From NCBI GenBank assembly GCA_035631655.1, contig DASQIH010000241.1, forward strand, positions 62,001 through 126,000: a stretch of DNA of 64,000 bases. Direction: 5' to 3'. The position numbers and the translations under genes are program-made. The notes beneath the pieces are model-generated. The model had not been told where the DNA came from, did no database searches, and saw only the letters and a list, made by a program, of their open reading frames with translations. Shown in pieces: positions 1-8,778 of the stretch. Each line of letters starts with the position of its first letter. The first letter of the stretch is position 1. This DNA comes from Gp1-AA122 sp035631655. Its GTDB lineage: Bacteria > Acidobacteriota > Terriglobia > Terriglobales > Acidobacteriaceae.

Positions 1-2
1 AC

Positions 3-344
3 GCGGCAGGCAACTACTTTGTACGCAACCCCGCACTCAAGAAAGAAAACTTCGCCGAGAGATGGAACACAGATCAAGGGCTTCGTGCGGGCGAGTTCTT
101 TCGTTGGCATCAGCGGCTCGAGGACGACATTGAAGCTCTGCTGACTGATGAATACTCCAAGAGTAACGAGAGAAAACTCAAGGCAATCTTTGGCCAGGTT
201 GGCATCGATGCGTGGATGGCGAGCCTCGAAGAGATCGAGCAGAGTGCGCCACTCCTTAAGGGTTTGGTCGCATCTTCAGGTATCGAGGTCAGCAACCCCC
301 GGGTCGCAACGCCCGTAAGTCGCAATACTAGGACCCTCGCCTAG
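3..344 (+). CDS. CD-NTase (CBASS cyclic nucleotide synthase), C-terminal part only
   Basis: The reading frame is open from the window edge to a TAG at 342-344, giving the last 113 residues of a protein whose start lies upstream. The visible part contains NPALKKENFAERW and a following GEFFRWHQRLEDDIEALL-type helix. This fits the C-terminal helical region of CD-NTases, which make cyclic di- or trinucleotide alarms on phage infection. The catalytic GS and DxD motifs would be outside the window, so the call rests on this tail and on the Cap2 and Cap3 genes directly downstream. The gene ends 10 bp before cap2. The last residues are RTLA; a small C-terminal residue is expected if Cap2 conjugates this end. 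The family is known to be ligated to targets by Cap2; product specificity cannot be inferred. Confidence 0.72.
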   Translation, partial: AAGNYFVRNPALKKENFAERWNTDQGLRAGEFFRWHQRLEDDIEALLTDEYSKSNERKLKAIFGQVGIDAWMASLEEIEQSAPLLKGLVASSGIEVSNPRVATPVSRNTRTLA

Positions 345-354
345 GGCGGTCAGC

Positions 355-2055
355 GTGTCGAACTCGCCCCTTGATCAGAGTGCGATCGATAGGGTGCGCT
401 CATGGCTCGATGCCTCCGATACTGTCGCTGCAGTGGGTTTGAGTGTCGCCCAACGTGCGCAGCATATCGCCGCGTGGCAACTGAAGGAGGACTATCCGCA
501 TCTCGGTGGCGTCCGACCGCGGATCTTCTTGTCACGGGATTTCCCTTTCAGCCCCTTACGCATTGAACTCGAACCAAGCTGTTGCCTCCGCCTGCCTCAC
601 ATTGAGGCGAACGGTAACTTCTGTCATGGCGTCGTGGCCGCTCCCAACGACCTCGATGATCCGGTGAAGGCAGCCGGTAGAGTTCTCGAACAGTTTCTTG
701 ATTATGTGCGGCGCTCTGCCGATCCGGAATGGGTCGAGGAAGAATTCCATCGTGAATCCCACGACTACTGGCTCAGGTATGTGGATGCTTCTAGTCCCCC
801 GAAGGGCTACCGCACGGATGAAATCCTTTTAGAGATCGATCCTGATGCGAAGAAACCTCAACGCGCTGGAGCGCTTCATCTCGGAAGTCGTGCACGCGCA
901 ATTGTGTCATCTCGGGACGGCGGTCCCAAAGCGGCGGCTGAAGCAATTGGCTGGTCCTTGGGAACGATTGTACACGGCAGTGCGCTCATCGCACGGCTGC
1001 CCGAAGATCGTCGCTGGACACCTAGTACTTGGCCAAAGTCATTCGAAAGCCTCTCTGCCTTGCTAGATGAAATCACGGATACAACCGGAATCCTTACGGC
1101 ATGGTACGGCTCACGGCAATGGCCCAACGAAGCGCCGTTGTTTGTCGTTCTTTTGCAGGGTTCCGTAGGGTTCGGATGGCGTGTCATCCCTTACAGCACC
1201 CGCGCATCAAGTCAGCCACGTGTTGCTCCCGTTAAGGTGAGTCGAATCGATCGTCGGTGGACCTTGGCTAGAGATCACCAGAGCGAACAACTCGACGTGT
1301 TGACGCACAAACGCGTTGTGGTGTTTGGCTGTGGATCAGTGGGTGCGCCAATGATAGAGCTCCTCGCCCGCGCCGGCGTCGGCTCGTTCGAAGTGATAGA
1401 CCCAGACCTCATGCGGCCAGAAAACATCTCTCGCCATCCTCTCGGAATTCAATCAAACGGCGGGTACAAAGCCACCGAGTTTTGTCAGCGCCTCAAAAAC
1501 AGTGTGCCAGGCGTCAAGATTACCTCGCACACCATGACCGCGCAGAGCTGGCTGGCAGGAGGCCATCCACCGCCGGACCTCATCCTTGACTGCACTGGAG
1601 ATCGAGCCGTCAGAATGGCGACAGCTCATGCGCGCGCCCTCGGCTTTGGTCCCGTGCCGAATATGATGATCTGGATGGAGCCCTTTGGCGCCGCTGCACA
1701 CGTTGTCACAATAGTAGGTAGCGATCAATGGCCGGGTTCCGATCCGGCGGAGACGGCAATCAACGTGGCGTATTGGCCCGACGACGTCGAGGTAAGACAC
1801 CCTGGATGCGGCCAAGGCTTCCATCTTTACGGCATGGCAGACGCATGGGAGACGGCCGCTGTTGCCACGCGTCGGGCGATTGCCCTGTTGCGAGAAGATG
1901 ATACCCGTTCTGATGTTGTGTCCTTGATTCAATCACGTGGCTATTTCGAGAGAGTGTGGCCGGGCATAACCTTTCACCGCCAAATTCTCATCCCTTCCGG
2001 CGCTGAATCCGTTGTGGAACGCCGCAGTTTGGCGGAGGCGCTGGGTGGATTCTGA
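355..2055 (+). CDS. cap2: Cap2: CBASS E2-E1 ubiquitin-like ligase (ThiF domain)
   Basis: This is a 566-residue fusion protein starting at GTG 355, with a GGGCGG ribosome-binding site just upstream. Residues 1 to about 150 form an E2-like domain with the probable catalytic Cys90 in PHIEANGNFC. Residues about 300-566 form a ThiF/E1 adenylation domain with the nucleotide loop GCGSVG (325-330), the E1-type NISRH (357-361), and a likely E1 catalytic Cys485 in HPGCGQGF. In type II CBASS, Cap2 conjugates the C-terminus of the CD-NTase to targets and primes it for signalling. Length and domain order match the family. The 3' end overlaps cap3 by 11 bp, so the two are probably translationally coupled. 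Confidence is high because E2 cysteine, E1 loop and JAB neighbour are all present. Confidence 0.9.
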   Translation: MSNSPLDQSAIDRVRSWLDASDTVAAVGLSVAQRAQHIAAWQLKEDYPHLGGVRPRIFLSRDFPFSPLRIELEPSCCLRLPHIEANGNFCHGVVAAPNDLDDPVKAAGRVLEQFLDYVRRSADPEWVEEEFHRESHDYWLRYVDASSPPKGYRTDEILLEIDPDAKKPQRAGALHLGSRARAIVSSRDGGPKAAAEAIGWSLGTIVHGSALIARLPEDRRWTPSTWPKSFESLSALLDEITDTTGILTAWYGSRQWPNEAPLFVVLLQGSVGFGWRVIPYSTRASSQPRVAPVKVSRIDRRWTLARDHQSEQLDVLTHKRVVVFGCGSVGAPMIELLARAGVGSFEVIDPDLMRPENISRHPLGIQSNGGYKATEFCQRLKNSVPGVKITSHTMTAQSWLAGGHPPPDLILDCTGDRAVRMATAHARALGFGPVPNMMIWMEPFGAAAHVVTIVGSDQWPGSDPAETAINVAYWPDDVEVRHPGCGQGFHLYGMADAWETAAVATRRAIALLREDDTRSDVVSLIQSRGYFERVWPGITFHRQILIPSGAESVVERRSLAEALGGF

Positions 2056-2527
2056 GGCCGCACCGCATTTCATCCTTCCAGGAGCATCGTGGACCCTCCG
2101 GTTTTCGGTGCAAGCGGCATCCTCTATGTGCAGTCACCGCCAGAAGCGGTGGCACCAACGAGAAACTGTTGGCCAGCTCTTCAGTCCGGATCTCACTAGC
2201 CCAACCATCCACATCTCGGAGGCGTCTGTCCTCACCCGCGTAAAGGCATCCAGGGCATCCGTGACATTCGATCCCGAAGAGGTCACCGAACAACGAACGT
2301 TGAAGCTTGAGGGCGGCCTGCATTGTGTCGGCATTTGGCATACGCACCCTGAGACTAACCCTACACCGTCCGGAACTGACGAACGGCTTGCTGCCGACCA
2401 CGCGAGCGCGGCGCGTTCCGTCCTAAATGGACTGTGTTTCGTCATCATCGGAACGGGCATTTCACCGGGAAGCTGGTATGTGGGAGTCCATGACGGAAAG
2501 GTATTTCATGCGGCCCGGCGAGTCTGA
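2045..2527 (+). CDS. cap3: Cap3: CBASS JAB/JAMM deconjugating protease
   Basis: The 160-residue product starts best at GTG 2045, preceded by GGCGGAGG and overlapping the end of cap2. A longer frame back to ATG 2012 lacks a better site. The JAMM zinc-protease signature is complete: Glu40 in RETVG, then HTHP (His99, His101), Ser109 and Asp112 in SGTD. JAB proteins next to Cap2 cleave CD-NTase-target conjugates and so limit or recycle the alarm system. It is the last gene of the operon; a hairpin lies 35 bp downstream. No CBASS effector is visible here, so it must be upstream of the window or absent. Confidence 0.88.
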   Translation: MDSEAAPHFILPGASWTLRFSVQAASSMCSHRQKRWHQRETVGQLFSPDLTSPTIHISEASVLTRVKASRASVTFDPEEVTEQRTLKLEGGLHCVGIWHTHPETNPTPSGTDERLAADHASAARSVLNGLCFVIIGTGISPGSWYVGVHDGKVFHAARRV

Positions 2528-2561
2528 CCTCCCGGTTTTGATCCAGCTCTTCAAAGATGTA

Positions 2562-2578
2562 CTCGTGCTTTGCACGAG
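2562..2578 (+). terminator. Hairpin downstream of cap3
   Basis: A perfect 7-bp inverted repeat, CTCGTGC and GCACGAG, around a TTT loop lies 35 bp after the cap3 stop codon. There is no T-tract after it, so it is only a candidate terminator or RNA-stabilising stem. Confidence 0.35.
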
Positions 2579-3042
2579 CAGATCAATTCTAGGCCAGCTC
2601 CCCTGACAATCGAATTTGCCAAGACTAATGATCAGGAGGCACACGCCGAAAGGGTCCACCTGCTATCTGAAACGGCGATTGGGCTTGTCCGTCGAGTGAG
2701 GAGCAGATTCCCAGGTTGTTGGAAAGACTGAGAAAACGTGAAACGGAATGGACGGTTTGGAAGGGAACTTCGCGCGCCCCAGACATGTGCGCTCCGCATC
2801 TCGCGGTGGAAAAACGTCTGCAAGGGTTAACATGCTGGGCTGGCACATCTAATGACCCCGCGCACACATCCTGCACACAAATCCCGATTGATCTCTCGGC
2901 AGGCGAAACAAAACACGGGCTGGAAGAGCAGTAAGCGCTGATCAACGCGAATCAGTGACACGCGCTACGAGAACGCTCAGGGAGAAGGAACGGGTCCAGC
3001 GCCGGATAGCGTTGGGACACGCATCGTTCCCGGTTGATTTAC
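2579..3042. other. Intergenic stretch between CBASS and the copper region, no gene recognised
   Basis: This stretch separates the plus-strand CBASS operon from the minus-strand lgt gene. A 72-residue plus-strand frame (2716-2934) has no ribosome-binding site, starts at TTG and resembles no family I know. No integrase, att-like direct repeat or tRNA end was seen, although a defence-island boundary would be plausible here. Confidence 0.4.
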
Positions 3043-3825
3043 CTAGTCAAGACAAGCGGGTCCTCGAGAGCCTCTAAATATCAGGGCCGGCACCGCGAGT
3101 GCAAGAATAACCAGCGCGGTCCACTGCCCGTTTTTCAGACCGAACAGCACTTCAGGCACGTTTCCTCGCACGAAGAACAGGAAGAAACGGAGTATGCTGA
3201 AGAGCACGAGATAGAGGAAGAACGGGGCGCCTTCGGGCAGTTTGCGCCGGATCTTGATCAGGACGGCCGCGATGATCATGTCGCCAAGAAGCTCGTAGAA
3301 CTGATCCGGATGGCGGCTGACCCCGTCAATCGGCGCGAAGCTGTTCTGATTTTCATAGACAACACCCCAGGACACCGATGTCGGCGTACCGTAGTCCATT
3401 CCATCGAGCCCACAGCTGACCCGCCCGATAGCCCCGCCGATAGGGATAGCCGGTGCAAATAGGTCCCCGAGACGCAAGAACGAGAGGCCGTTTTTCCGGG
3501 CGTACAGGTACGCGGCCAGGATCCCTCCGGCAAGCCCGCCAAAGAACGCCAAACCTCCTTCCCAGACCGCCGCGATTCTCCAGGGATGGCTCAGATAGTC
3601 GACGAAATCGTTCTGCACCACAAAATAGATCCGGGCGCCGATGATCGTTCCAACCAGAATCCAGGCCCACAGGCTCTCGATTTGTATCTTCGAAAACCCC
3701 CAGCGTGGCGCCCACTTGCGAACAAGAAGTCCGCTGAGGACGAAGGCGACTAGAAAATTGAGTCCATACCAATTGATAGGAACCGGGCCAAGATACGGCG
3801 TCGGGTCCCAGTTGATGTGGATCAT
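3043..3825 (-). CDS. lgt: Prolipoprotein diacylglyceryl transferase
   Basis: The 260-residue membrane protein transfers diacylglycerol from phosphatidylglycerol to the lipobox cysteine of prelipoproteins at the inner membrane. Family motifs are visible: an IGRVSCGLDGMDYG stretch in the position of the Lgt signature, HPDQFYE, and about seven hydrophobic helices. The signature differs from the usual GRxGNFxNxE form, having Cys-Gly in place of the Asn-Phe region, so it may be an accessory copy rather than the housekeeping enzyme. It is the last gene of the minus-strand copper cassette, 21 bp after the DUF411 gene. Lipoproteins encoded on this island, such as the FixH-like protein at 57.3 kb, are possible clients (inference). 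Confidence 0.85.
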   Translation of the reverse strand: MIHINWDPTPYLGPVPINWYGLNFLVAFVLSGLLVRKWAPRWGFSKIQIESLWAWILVGTIIGARIYFVVQNDFVDYLSHPWRIAAVWEGGLAFFGGLAGGILAAYLYARKNGLSFLRLGDLFAPAIPIGGAIGRVSCGLDGMDYGTPTSVSWGVVYENQNSFAPIDGVSRHPDQFYELLGDMIIAAVLIKIRRKLPEGAPFFLYLVLFSILRFFLFFVRGNVPEVLFGLKNGQWTALVILALAVPALIFRGSRGPACLD

Positions 3826-3846
3826 TTAGTACTTAGTCTGTCACGC

Positions 3847-4299
3847 CTACCGCGCCGGATAGCGCGCGTAGACAGAAGCTTGGCCGCTCTCATCGAAAAC
3901 GAAGACGGAATAGGCATCGCTGTGGGCCGCCTCCATTCCAGGAGATCCAACAGGCATGCCAGGCACCGCCAGTCCGACCGCCTTCGGCCGTTCACTCAGG
4001 AGGCGTTTGATCTCCGCGGCCGGAACATGTCCCTCTATTGTGTAGCCATTCACGACCGCAGTGTGGCAGGACACCATGCTTCGCGGAACACGGTACTGTT
4101 TTTCATAAGCTGAGGTGTCATTCACTTCCTGGACTTTGACGGTGAAGCCGTTGGCTTTGAGATGTTCCACCCATTTGCCACAGCACCCACAGGTAGGGTT
4201 CTTGAAGACGGTCACCAACGGGCCGGCTGATTGCGAAGGTGAGGATATCGCCAGAACGACAAGACTGGTGATCGCCACGAGGATGTTTCTACGTTTCAC
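3847..4299 (-). CDS. DUF411 periplasmic metal-binding protein
   Basis: This 150-residue secreted protein has a signal peptide ending near SQSAG and the DUF411 core. FKNPTCGCCGKWVEHL holds a thioredoxin-like CxxC-type metal site. SMVSCHTAVVNGYTIEGHVP contributes a third Cys and a His, and ends with the typical P(A)xxIxxLL helix. DUF411 proteins, sometimes called CopG-like, are repeatedly found in copper resistance operons and are thought to bind or ferry copper in the periplasm. It lies between the CusF-like gene and lgt in the same orientation. Confidence 0.85.
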   Translation of the reverse strand: MKRRNILVAITSLVVLAISSPSQSAGPLVTVFKNPTCGCCGKWVEHLKANGFTVKVQEVNDTSAYEKQYRVPRSMVSCHTAVVNGYTIEGHVPAAEIKRLLSERPKAVGLAVPGMPVGSPGMEAAHSDAYSVFVFDESGQASVYARYPAR

Positions 4300-4391
4300 G
4301 GTTTGGTCTCCTTAATATGTTCTGTTTAGGGCGTTGTTTCGTCGCAGGATCAAGAGCGATGCGCGGACACGGGGCATCGCCCTATCCCACT

Positions 4392-4754
4392 TCATTTCGT
4401 TGACTTCTGCTTATCAGCCTTGTCCGACGGCATGGTCATCTTGCTTGGCGGCATGGTCATAACGTTGTGGAGGGTCATGTCGCCCTCGTACACGGTAGCC
4501 ATGATTTGGTCGCCCACTTTCACCATCTTCAACGCGTCAGGTTTGTCGACGGGATAGGTCATCGTCATGGCGTCCATCCAGCCTTCCACCTTCTCACCGT
4601 TGACCGTCAATCCCTTCTCGGTCACCGCCGTGACCTTTCCGTGGAAGGTGTACGATTTGGCTTTCCCCTTGGCCTTGTCCTGGCCAAAGCTGTTGACGGC
4701 AAATAGGCACGCAAGTGCCAGCACCGCTGCAAGAATACTTCTTCTCGGGTTCAT
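4392..4754 (-). CDS. cusF: CusF-like periplasmic copper-binding protein
   Basis: The 120-residue product has a signal peptide (cleavage near VNSFGQ) and one CusF-type OB fold. YTFHGKVTAV leads into EGWMDAMTMTYPV, which holds the Trp and two Met that form the Cu(I)/Ag(I) site in CusF; the usual metal-site His is probably the one in the early YTFHG strand. The C-terminal tail is Met- and Lys-rich (MPPSKMTMPSDK) and may add weak copper sites. CusF delivers metal to the CusB adaptor. The gene is in the same operon, 70 bp after the tandem-domain protein. A second copy of this domain is fused to a TolC protein at 17.6 kb. Confidence 0.85.
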   Translation of the reverse strand: MNPRRSILAAVLALACLFAVNSFGQDKAKGKAKSYTFHGKVTAVTEKGLTVNGEKVEGWMDAMTMTYPVDKPDALKMVKVGDQIMATVYEGDMTLHNVMTMPPSKMTMPSDKADKQKSTK

Positions 4755-4824
4755 TAGTTTTACCTTTCTTGAAATTGAGATTTAGACCGCCTTGTTCCTC
4801 ACCGCTGCGTACACCGCTACTGTT

Positions 4825-5493
4825 TCATTTGCCGCTCCTTTCGAGGTGGTAGATTCTGCTCCAGGCAAGCTCGTACGCCGCTTCCGGGAGGTCCTCTTTG
4901 AGTTCAAGAACGTAGGTCTCGCGGTTCGTCGTCACCCGGAAGCGGAACGAATCCGGCCTTCCAATGGTTTCGATGTCCCGATAGAGCCAGGTTCGGGAAT
5001 CGGCCGGTTTATCGCTCACAAATTGAATCGATTCTGGGCCGATTCTGAGAAGTCCACTCGTACCCGCACGCACGCGTCGATGGTATGCGGCGGCTTGGAA
5101 TTGGGATTCTTCCGGGTAATGCCCCACGACCGTCCGGTGAATGTGAGCTGTAAGAAAGTTCCCCAGTTCCTCGACCGAAGTGTCGGGCGGCGTGCGAAAC
5201 GTGTACTCAACGCGCTCCACCGGCTTCCACTTTTGAACCTCATATGTTCCGAAGCGAAGCGCGTGCGGATCAGCAACGCTGACGTCACGCAAATCCTTCA
5301 TCGCGATGGTGATGCTAGTCTTGCCATCGGCGGACCGAAACGCGATGCCTTGGGCATCGACATGAAGATCGCCGGGCTGGTCGCGCAACGTTCGCACGCG
5401 GGTGACCTTTAGATCGAACACACTATTCTCGGGAGCAGCCATCGTGAACAGCGGCATCAATGCTGTCAAAGCAAAGACTCTAACGAGCGTCAT
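4825..5493 (-). CDS. Secreted tandem-domain protein linked to Cu RND pump (paralogue of 41364-42119)
   Basis: The 222-residue protein has a signal peptide (cleavage near TMAAPE) and two tandem repeats of about 90 residues. Each repeat has a strand pattern like G-x-L-x-I-x-P-x-x-I-x-F, then SR-x-W-x-Y-x-D-I-E, then an alternating beta stretch and a final helix. This reads like a pleckstrin-homology-type fold (inference). The second half, GLLRIGPESIQF...SRTWLYRDIE, clearly matches GTLRISPEEISF...SRSWRYEEI in the protein at 41.4 kb, which also sits directly behind a Cu RND gene. It overlaps the RND stop by ATGA. I do not recognise a named family; a periplasmic accessory role for the pump is inferred from this repeated linkage. 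Confidence 0.75.
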   Translation of the reverse strand: MTLVRVFALTALMPLFTMAAPENSVFDLKVTRVRTLRDQPGDLHVDAQGIAFRSADGKTSITIAMKDLRDVSVADPHALRFGTYEVQKWKPVERVEYTFRTPPDTSVEELGNFLTAHIHRTVVGHYPEESQFQAAAYHRRVRAGTSGLLRIGPESIQFVSDKPADSRTWLYRDIETIGRPDSFRFRVTTNRETYVLELKEDLPEAAYELAWSRIYHLERSGK

Positions 5494-8400
5494 ACGGCCT
5501 CCTTGGCCAGCTTCCGAACTTCAAATCCCTTCCAGATTTGGTACACGGCTGGGTAGACGATGAGTTCAAGCAGGAACGATGTGAAGATACCGCCGACCAT
5601 GGGGGCAGCGATACGCCGCATCACGTCTGAACCGGCCCCGTGCGACCACATGATCGGCACCAGTCCCAGAAACATCACAGCGACGGTCATTACCTTGGGC
5701 CGGAGGCGCTTCACCGCGCCATCTTCGATTGCGGCGCGGAGATCGTCCATGTTTCGCATGAGGCCAGACCGCTTTCGCTGTTCGTAGGCAAGCTCCAGAT
5801 AGAGCAACATGAACACGCCCGTTTCCGCGTCCACACCGAGGAGAGCGATCAGACCCACCCATACGGCGACGCTCATGTTGTAGCCGAGCAAATAGAGCAG
5901 CCAAATCGCACCCACCGCCGAAAACGGCACGGCCAAAAGGATGATGAGTGTCTTTGCGAACGAACCGGTATTGAAGTAAAGGAGCAGTAGAACAATTAGC
6001 AACGTTACGGGAACCACCACCTGCAGGCGCTCGGTCGCGCGCTGGAGATACTCGAACTGGCCGCTCCAGACGAGCTGGTATCCGGGCGGAAGCTGAACGT
6101 TCTTTGCCACCATCTGTTGCGCGGCCCGAACGTAGGTGCCCAAGTCGACTCCCTTGGTATCGACGTAGACGAACCCAGCCAGGAATCCTTCTTCGTTCTT
6201 GATCATCGGGGCGCCGCTGCGCACGGTCAGGCTGGCCAACTGGGAAATCGGAACCTGCGCTCCGTCCGAAGTCGGGATCATGACCCGGCGGAGTTTCGAC
6301 AAATCATCGCGGAGACCGCGAGCATATCGAACGCTGACTGGATACCGCTCGCGTCCCTCAACCGTCGTTGTAACTTCCTCACCGCCCACGGCAGCTTCGA
6401 GGATCTGGTTCACTTGGGCAACGCTCAGGTTGTAGCGAGCGGCTTCTTCACGATTCACTTGGTAGTCAATGTAGTAGCCTCCGGTGACGCGTTCGAAGAA
6501 AGCGCTGCGCGTTCCCTGTACACCTTGCAGCGCCTTTTCTACTTGCAAACCTATATCCTCAATCGTTTCGAGCTTTGGTCCCATCACCTTCACCCCGACG
6601 GGCGTCCGGATCCCTGTCGTGATCATGTCGATGCGGGTCCGGATGGGAAAGAGCCACGCGTTGGAAAACGATGGAATCTGGACAGCGCGATCAAGTTGCT
6701 CGATGAGCGCTTCCCACGTAATGGGTCGGTCCTCCGGCCAATACCGCGCAAGCCGCGGCTTGAGCCACGATGGCGCCCAGCTGGAATACCAGCGCGCCGT
6801 ATGCTCGGTCCGCCACGCAGTCTCCGGCTTGAGCACGACAGTCGTTTCCACCATGCTCATGGGAGCCGGGTCGGTGGCCGTGTCCGATTTCCCGATTTTT
6901 CCATAGACGCTCTGGACTTCCGGGAATTGGTGCAGCAGCTTGTCCTGGATCTGCAAATACTTACCGGCTTCGGTAACTCCAATCCCCGGCAGCGTGATCG
7001 GCATGTAAAGGATCGAGCCTTCGTTCAGCGGCGGCATGAACTCGGAACCAAGACGTTGGTAGACCGGGACCGTAATCACAACGATTGCAATGGCGAGGAT
7101 GATGACTACCCATCGCAACTTCAGAGCTGCGCGCACGACAGGGTGATAGAGCTTCATCAGAGGCCGGCTGATTGGGTGCTTCTCCTCGCTGTGAATCTTT
7201 CCTACTAATACGGCGTTGGTGATGCGAGCGAGCCACCTTGGGCGGAACTCGAATTCGCGGATGCGCAAGAACAGAAGCATAATCGCCGGGACCAAGGTAA
7301 TTGCCAACACGGCCGCAATCATCATCGAGAAGTTCTTCGTGAAGGCAAGCGGCTTGAACAGACGGCCTTCCTGGTATTGCAGGGCGAAGATGGGCATGAA
7401 GGAGACAGCAATCACGAGGAGAGAGAAGAAACTGGGCCCACCAACCTCCTTCACCGCGTCGATGATCACTTGCTTCGCAGGACCTGGACGGCCCTCCGCC
7501 TGCCAATGCTCCAATTTCTTGTGCGTTTGTTCCACGACCACGATCGCCGCATCCACCATCGCTCCGATAGCGATGGCGATCCCACCCAGCGACATGATGT
7601 TCGCTGTCAAGCCGATCGCCTGCATTGGAATGAATGCCAGGACGACCGCGATCGGGATAGTGAGAATCGGTATGATCGCGCTCGGCGGGTGCCAAAGAAA
7701 GATGAGAATGACGATACTGACGATGAGCAACTCCTCGAGCAGCGTGTGGCGTAAGGTGTCAATAGATCGGTCAATCAGGTCCGAGCGGTCGTACGTCGAC
7801 ACCACTTCGACTCCGGGCGGCAGGCTGGACTTTACCTCTTCCAACTTTCGCTTTGCTTGCTCGATCACATCGCGCACGTTCTGACCGTACCGGACAATGA
7901 CCGTTCCGCCCGTTACCTCGCCTTCGCCGTTCAATTCCACAATGCCGCGTCGCATGTCGGGGCCAAGTTCGACGCGCGCGACATCGCGTACGCGGATCGG
8001 CGTACCGTTGTCGCCGGTTGCGACGGCGAGATTTTGGATATCGGATAAAGACTGGATGTAGCCGCGTCCTCGTACCAGGTATTCCTTGCCTGTCATTTCG
8101 AGGCTACGCGCGCCCACTTCGTTGTTGCCGTTGCGCACCGCGTCCATGACCTGCATCAGCGGAACTCTGTAGGCGAGCAGGCGATTGGGATCGACGTTGA
8201 CCTGATATTGCTTCACGAATCCGCCAATCGTGGCGACTTCCGCTACTCCAGGTACGCTTTGCAGCCAGTAGCGCAAGTACCAGTCGTTAAAGGAGCGCAA
8301 CTGCTGGAGATTGTTTTGGCCAGTCTTATCGACCAGGGCGTACTGAAAAGCCCACCCAACGCCGGTTGCGTCAGGCCCGAGTTTCGGCGCGACACCTTCG

Positions 8401-8765
8401 GGAAGTTTCCCGCCAATCTTGCTCATGTATTCGAGCACTCGCGTTCGGCCCCAGTAAATGTCGGTGCCTTCGTCAAACACTACGTAGACATACGAGAATC
8501 CGTAGTCCGAACTACCCCGCACGGTGCTCACGTGTGGCGCGGCGAGCATCGCCGATACAATCGGATACGTAATTTGGTCCTCAATGAGGTCGGGGCTGCG
8601 GCCGGGCCACTCCGTGTAGATGATGACCTGGGGATCGGAAAGGTCCGGAATCGCGTCGAGCGGAATGTTGCGCATCGACCAGACGCCATAGAGCGTCAGG
8701 CAGATCGTCAGGACAACGATCAACATTCGGTTCCGGGCCGAGAATTCAATGATGTGGTTGATCAT
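5490..8765 (-). CDS. cusA: Cu/Ag efflux RND pump, CusA-like
   Basis: The 1091-residue inner-membrane proton-driven pump exports Cu(I)/Ag(I) from periplasm or cytoplasm through a CusCBA-type tripartite complex. The ATG at 8765 gives MINHIIEFSARNRM, the normal start of this family; a longer frame to 8810 would run into the adaptor gene. TM4 carries GAMVDAAIVVVEQ, the copper/silver class pattern. The three methionines of the CusA metal path appear in LYMPITLPGI, PMSMVETT and RIDMITTGIRTP. The adaptor stop lies 13 bp upstream and the following gene overlaps by 4 bp, so the block is one operon. Confidence 0.95.
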   Translation of the reverse strand: MINHIIEFSARNRMLIVVLTICLTLYGVWSMRNIPLDAIPDLSDPQVIIYTEWPGRSPDLIEDQITYPIVSAMLAAPHVSTVRGSSDYGFSYVYVVFDEGTDIYWGRTRVLEYMSKIGGKLPEGVAPKLGPDATGVGWAFQYALVDKTGQNNLQQLRSFNDWYLRYWLQSVPGVAEVATIGGFVKQYQVNVDPNRLLAYRVPLMQVMDAVRNGNNEVGARSLEMTGKEYLVRGRGYIQSLSDIQNLAVATGDNGTPIRVRDVARVELGPDMRRGIVELNGEGEVTGGTVIVRYGQNVRDVIEQAKRKLEEVKSSLPPGVEVVSTYDRSDLIDRSIDTLRHTLLEELLIVSIVILIFLWHPPSAIIPILTIPIAVVLAFIPMQAIGLTANIMSLGGIAIAIGAMVDAAIVVVEQTHKKLEHWQAEGRPGPAKQVIIDAVKEVGGPSFFSLLVIAVSFMPIFALQYQEGRLFKPLAFTKNFSMMIAAVLAITLVPAIMLLFLRIREFEFRPRWLARITNAVLVGKIHSEEKHPISRPLMKLYHPVVRAALKLRWVVIILAIAIVVITVPVYQRLGSEFMPPLNEGSILYMPITLPGIGVTEAGKYLQIQDKLLHQFPEVQSVYGKIGKSDTATDPAPMSMVETTVVLKPETAWRTEHTARWYSSWAPSWLKPRLARYWPEDRPITWEALIEQLDRAVQIPSFSNAWLFPIRTRIDMITTGIRTPVGVKVMGPKLETIEDIGLQVEKALQGVQGTRSAFFERVTGGYYIDYQVNREEAARYNLSVAQVNQILEAAVGGEEVTTTVEGRERYPVSVRYARGLRDDLSKLRRVMIPTSDGAQVPISQLASLTVRSGAPMIKNEEGFLAGFVYVDTKGVDLGTYVRAAQQMVAKNVQLPPGYQLVWSGQFEYLQRATERLQVVVPVTLLIVLLLLYFNTGSFAKTLIILLAVPFSAVGAIWLLYLLGYNMSVAVWVGLIALLGVDAETGVFMLLYLELAYEQRKRSGLMRNMDDLRAAIEDGAVKRLRPKVMTVAVMFLGLVPIMWSHGAGSDVMRRIAAPMVGGIFTSFLLELIVYPAVYQIWKGFEVRKLAKEAV

Positions 8766-8778
8766 CTGGTGCGTCTCG

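Noticed and set aside
2716..2934. A 72-residue frame downstream of the CBASS operon.
   Set aside because: Starts at TTG with no ribosome-binding site and resembles no family; composition is not convincingly coding.
6117..7208. A 363-residue open frame antisense to the cassette 1 pump gene.
   Set aside because: Arg/His/Asp-rich composition, no ribosome-binding site and complete overlap with a well-supported RND gene; it is a codon-bias shadow.
5490..8765. Long similarity between the pump genes at 5.5-8.8 kb and 38.1-41.4 kb considered as a DNA repeat able to recombine.
   Set aside because: Similarity is at protein level; the nucleotide sequences are clearly diverged, so they are not listed as a repeat.
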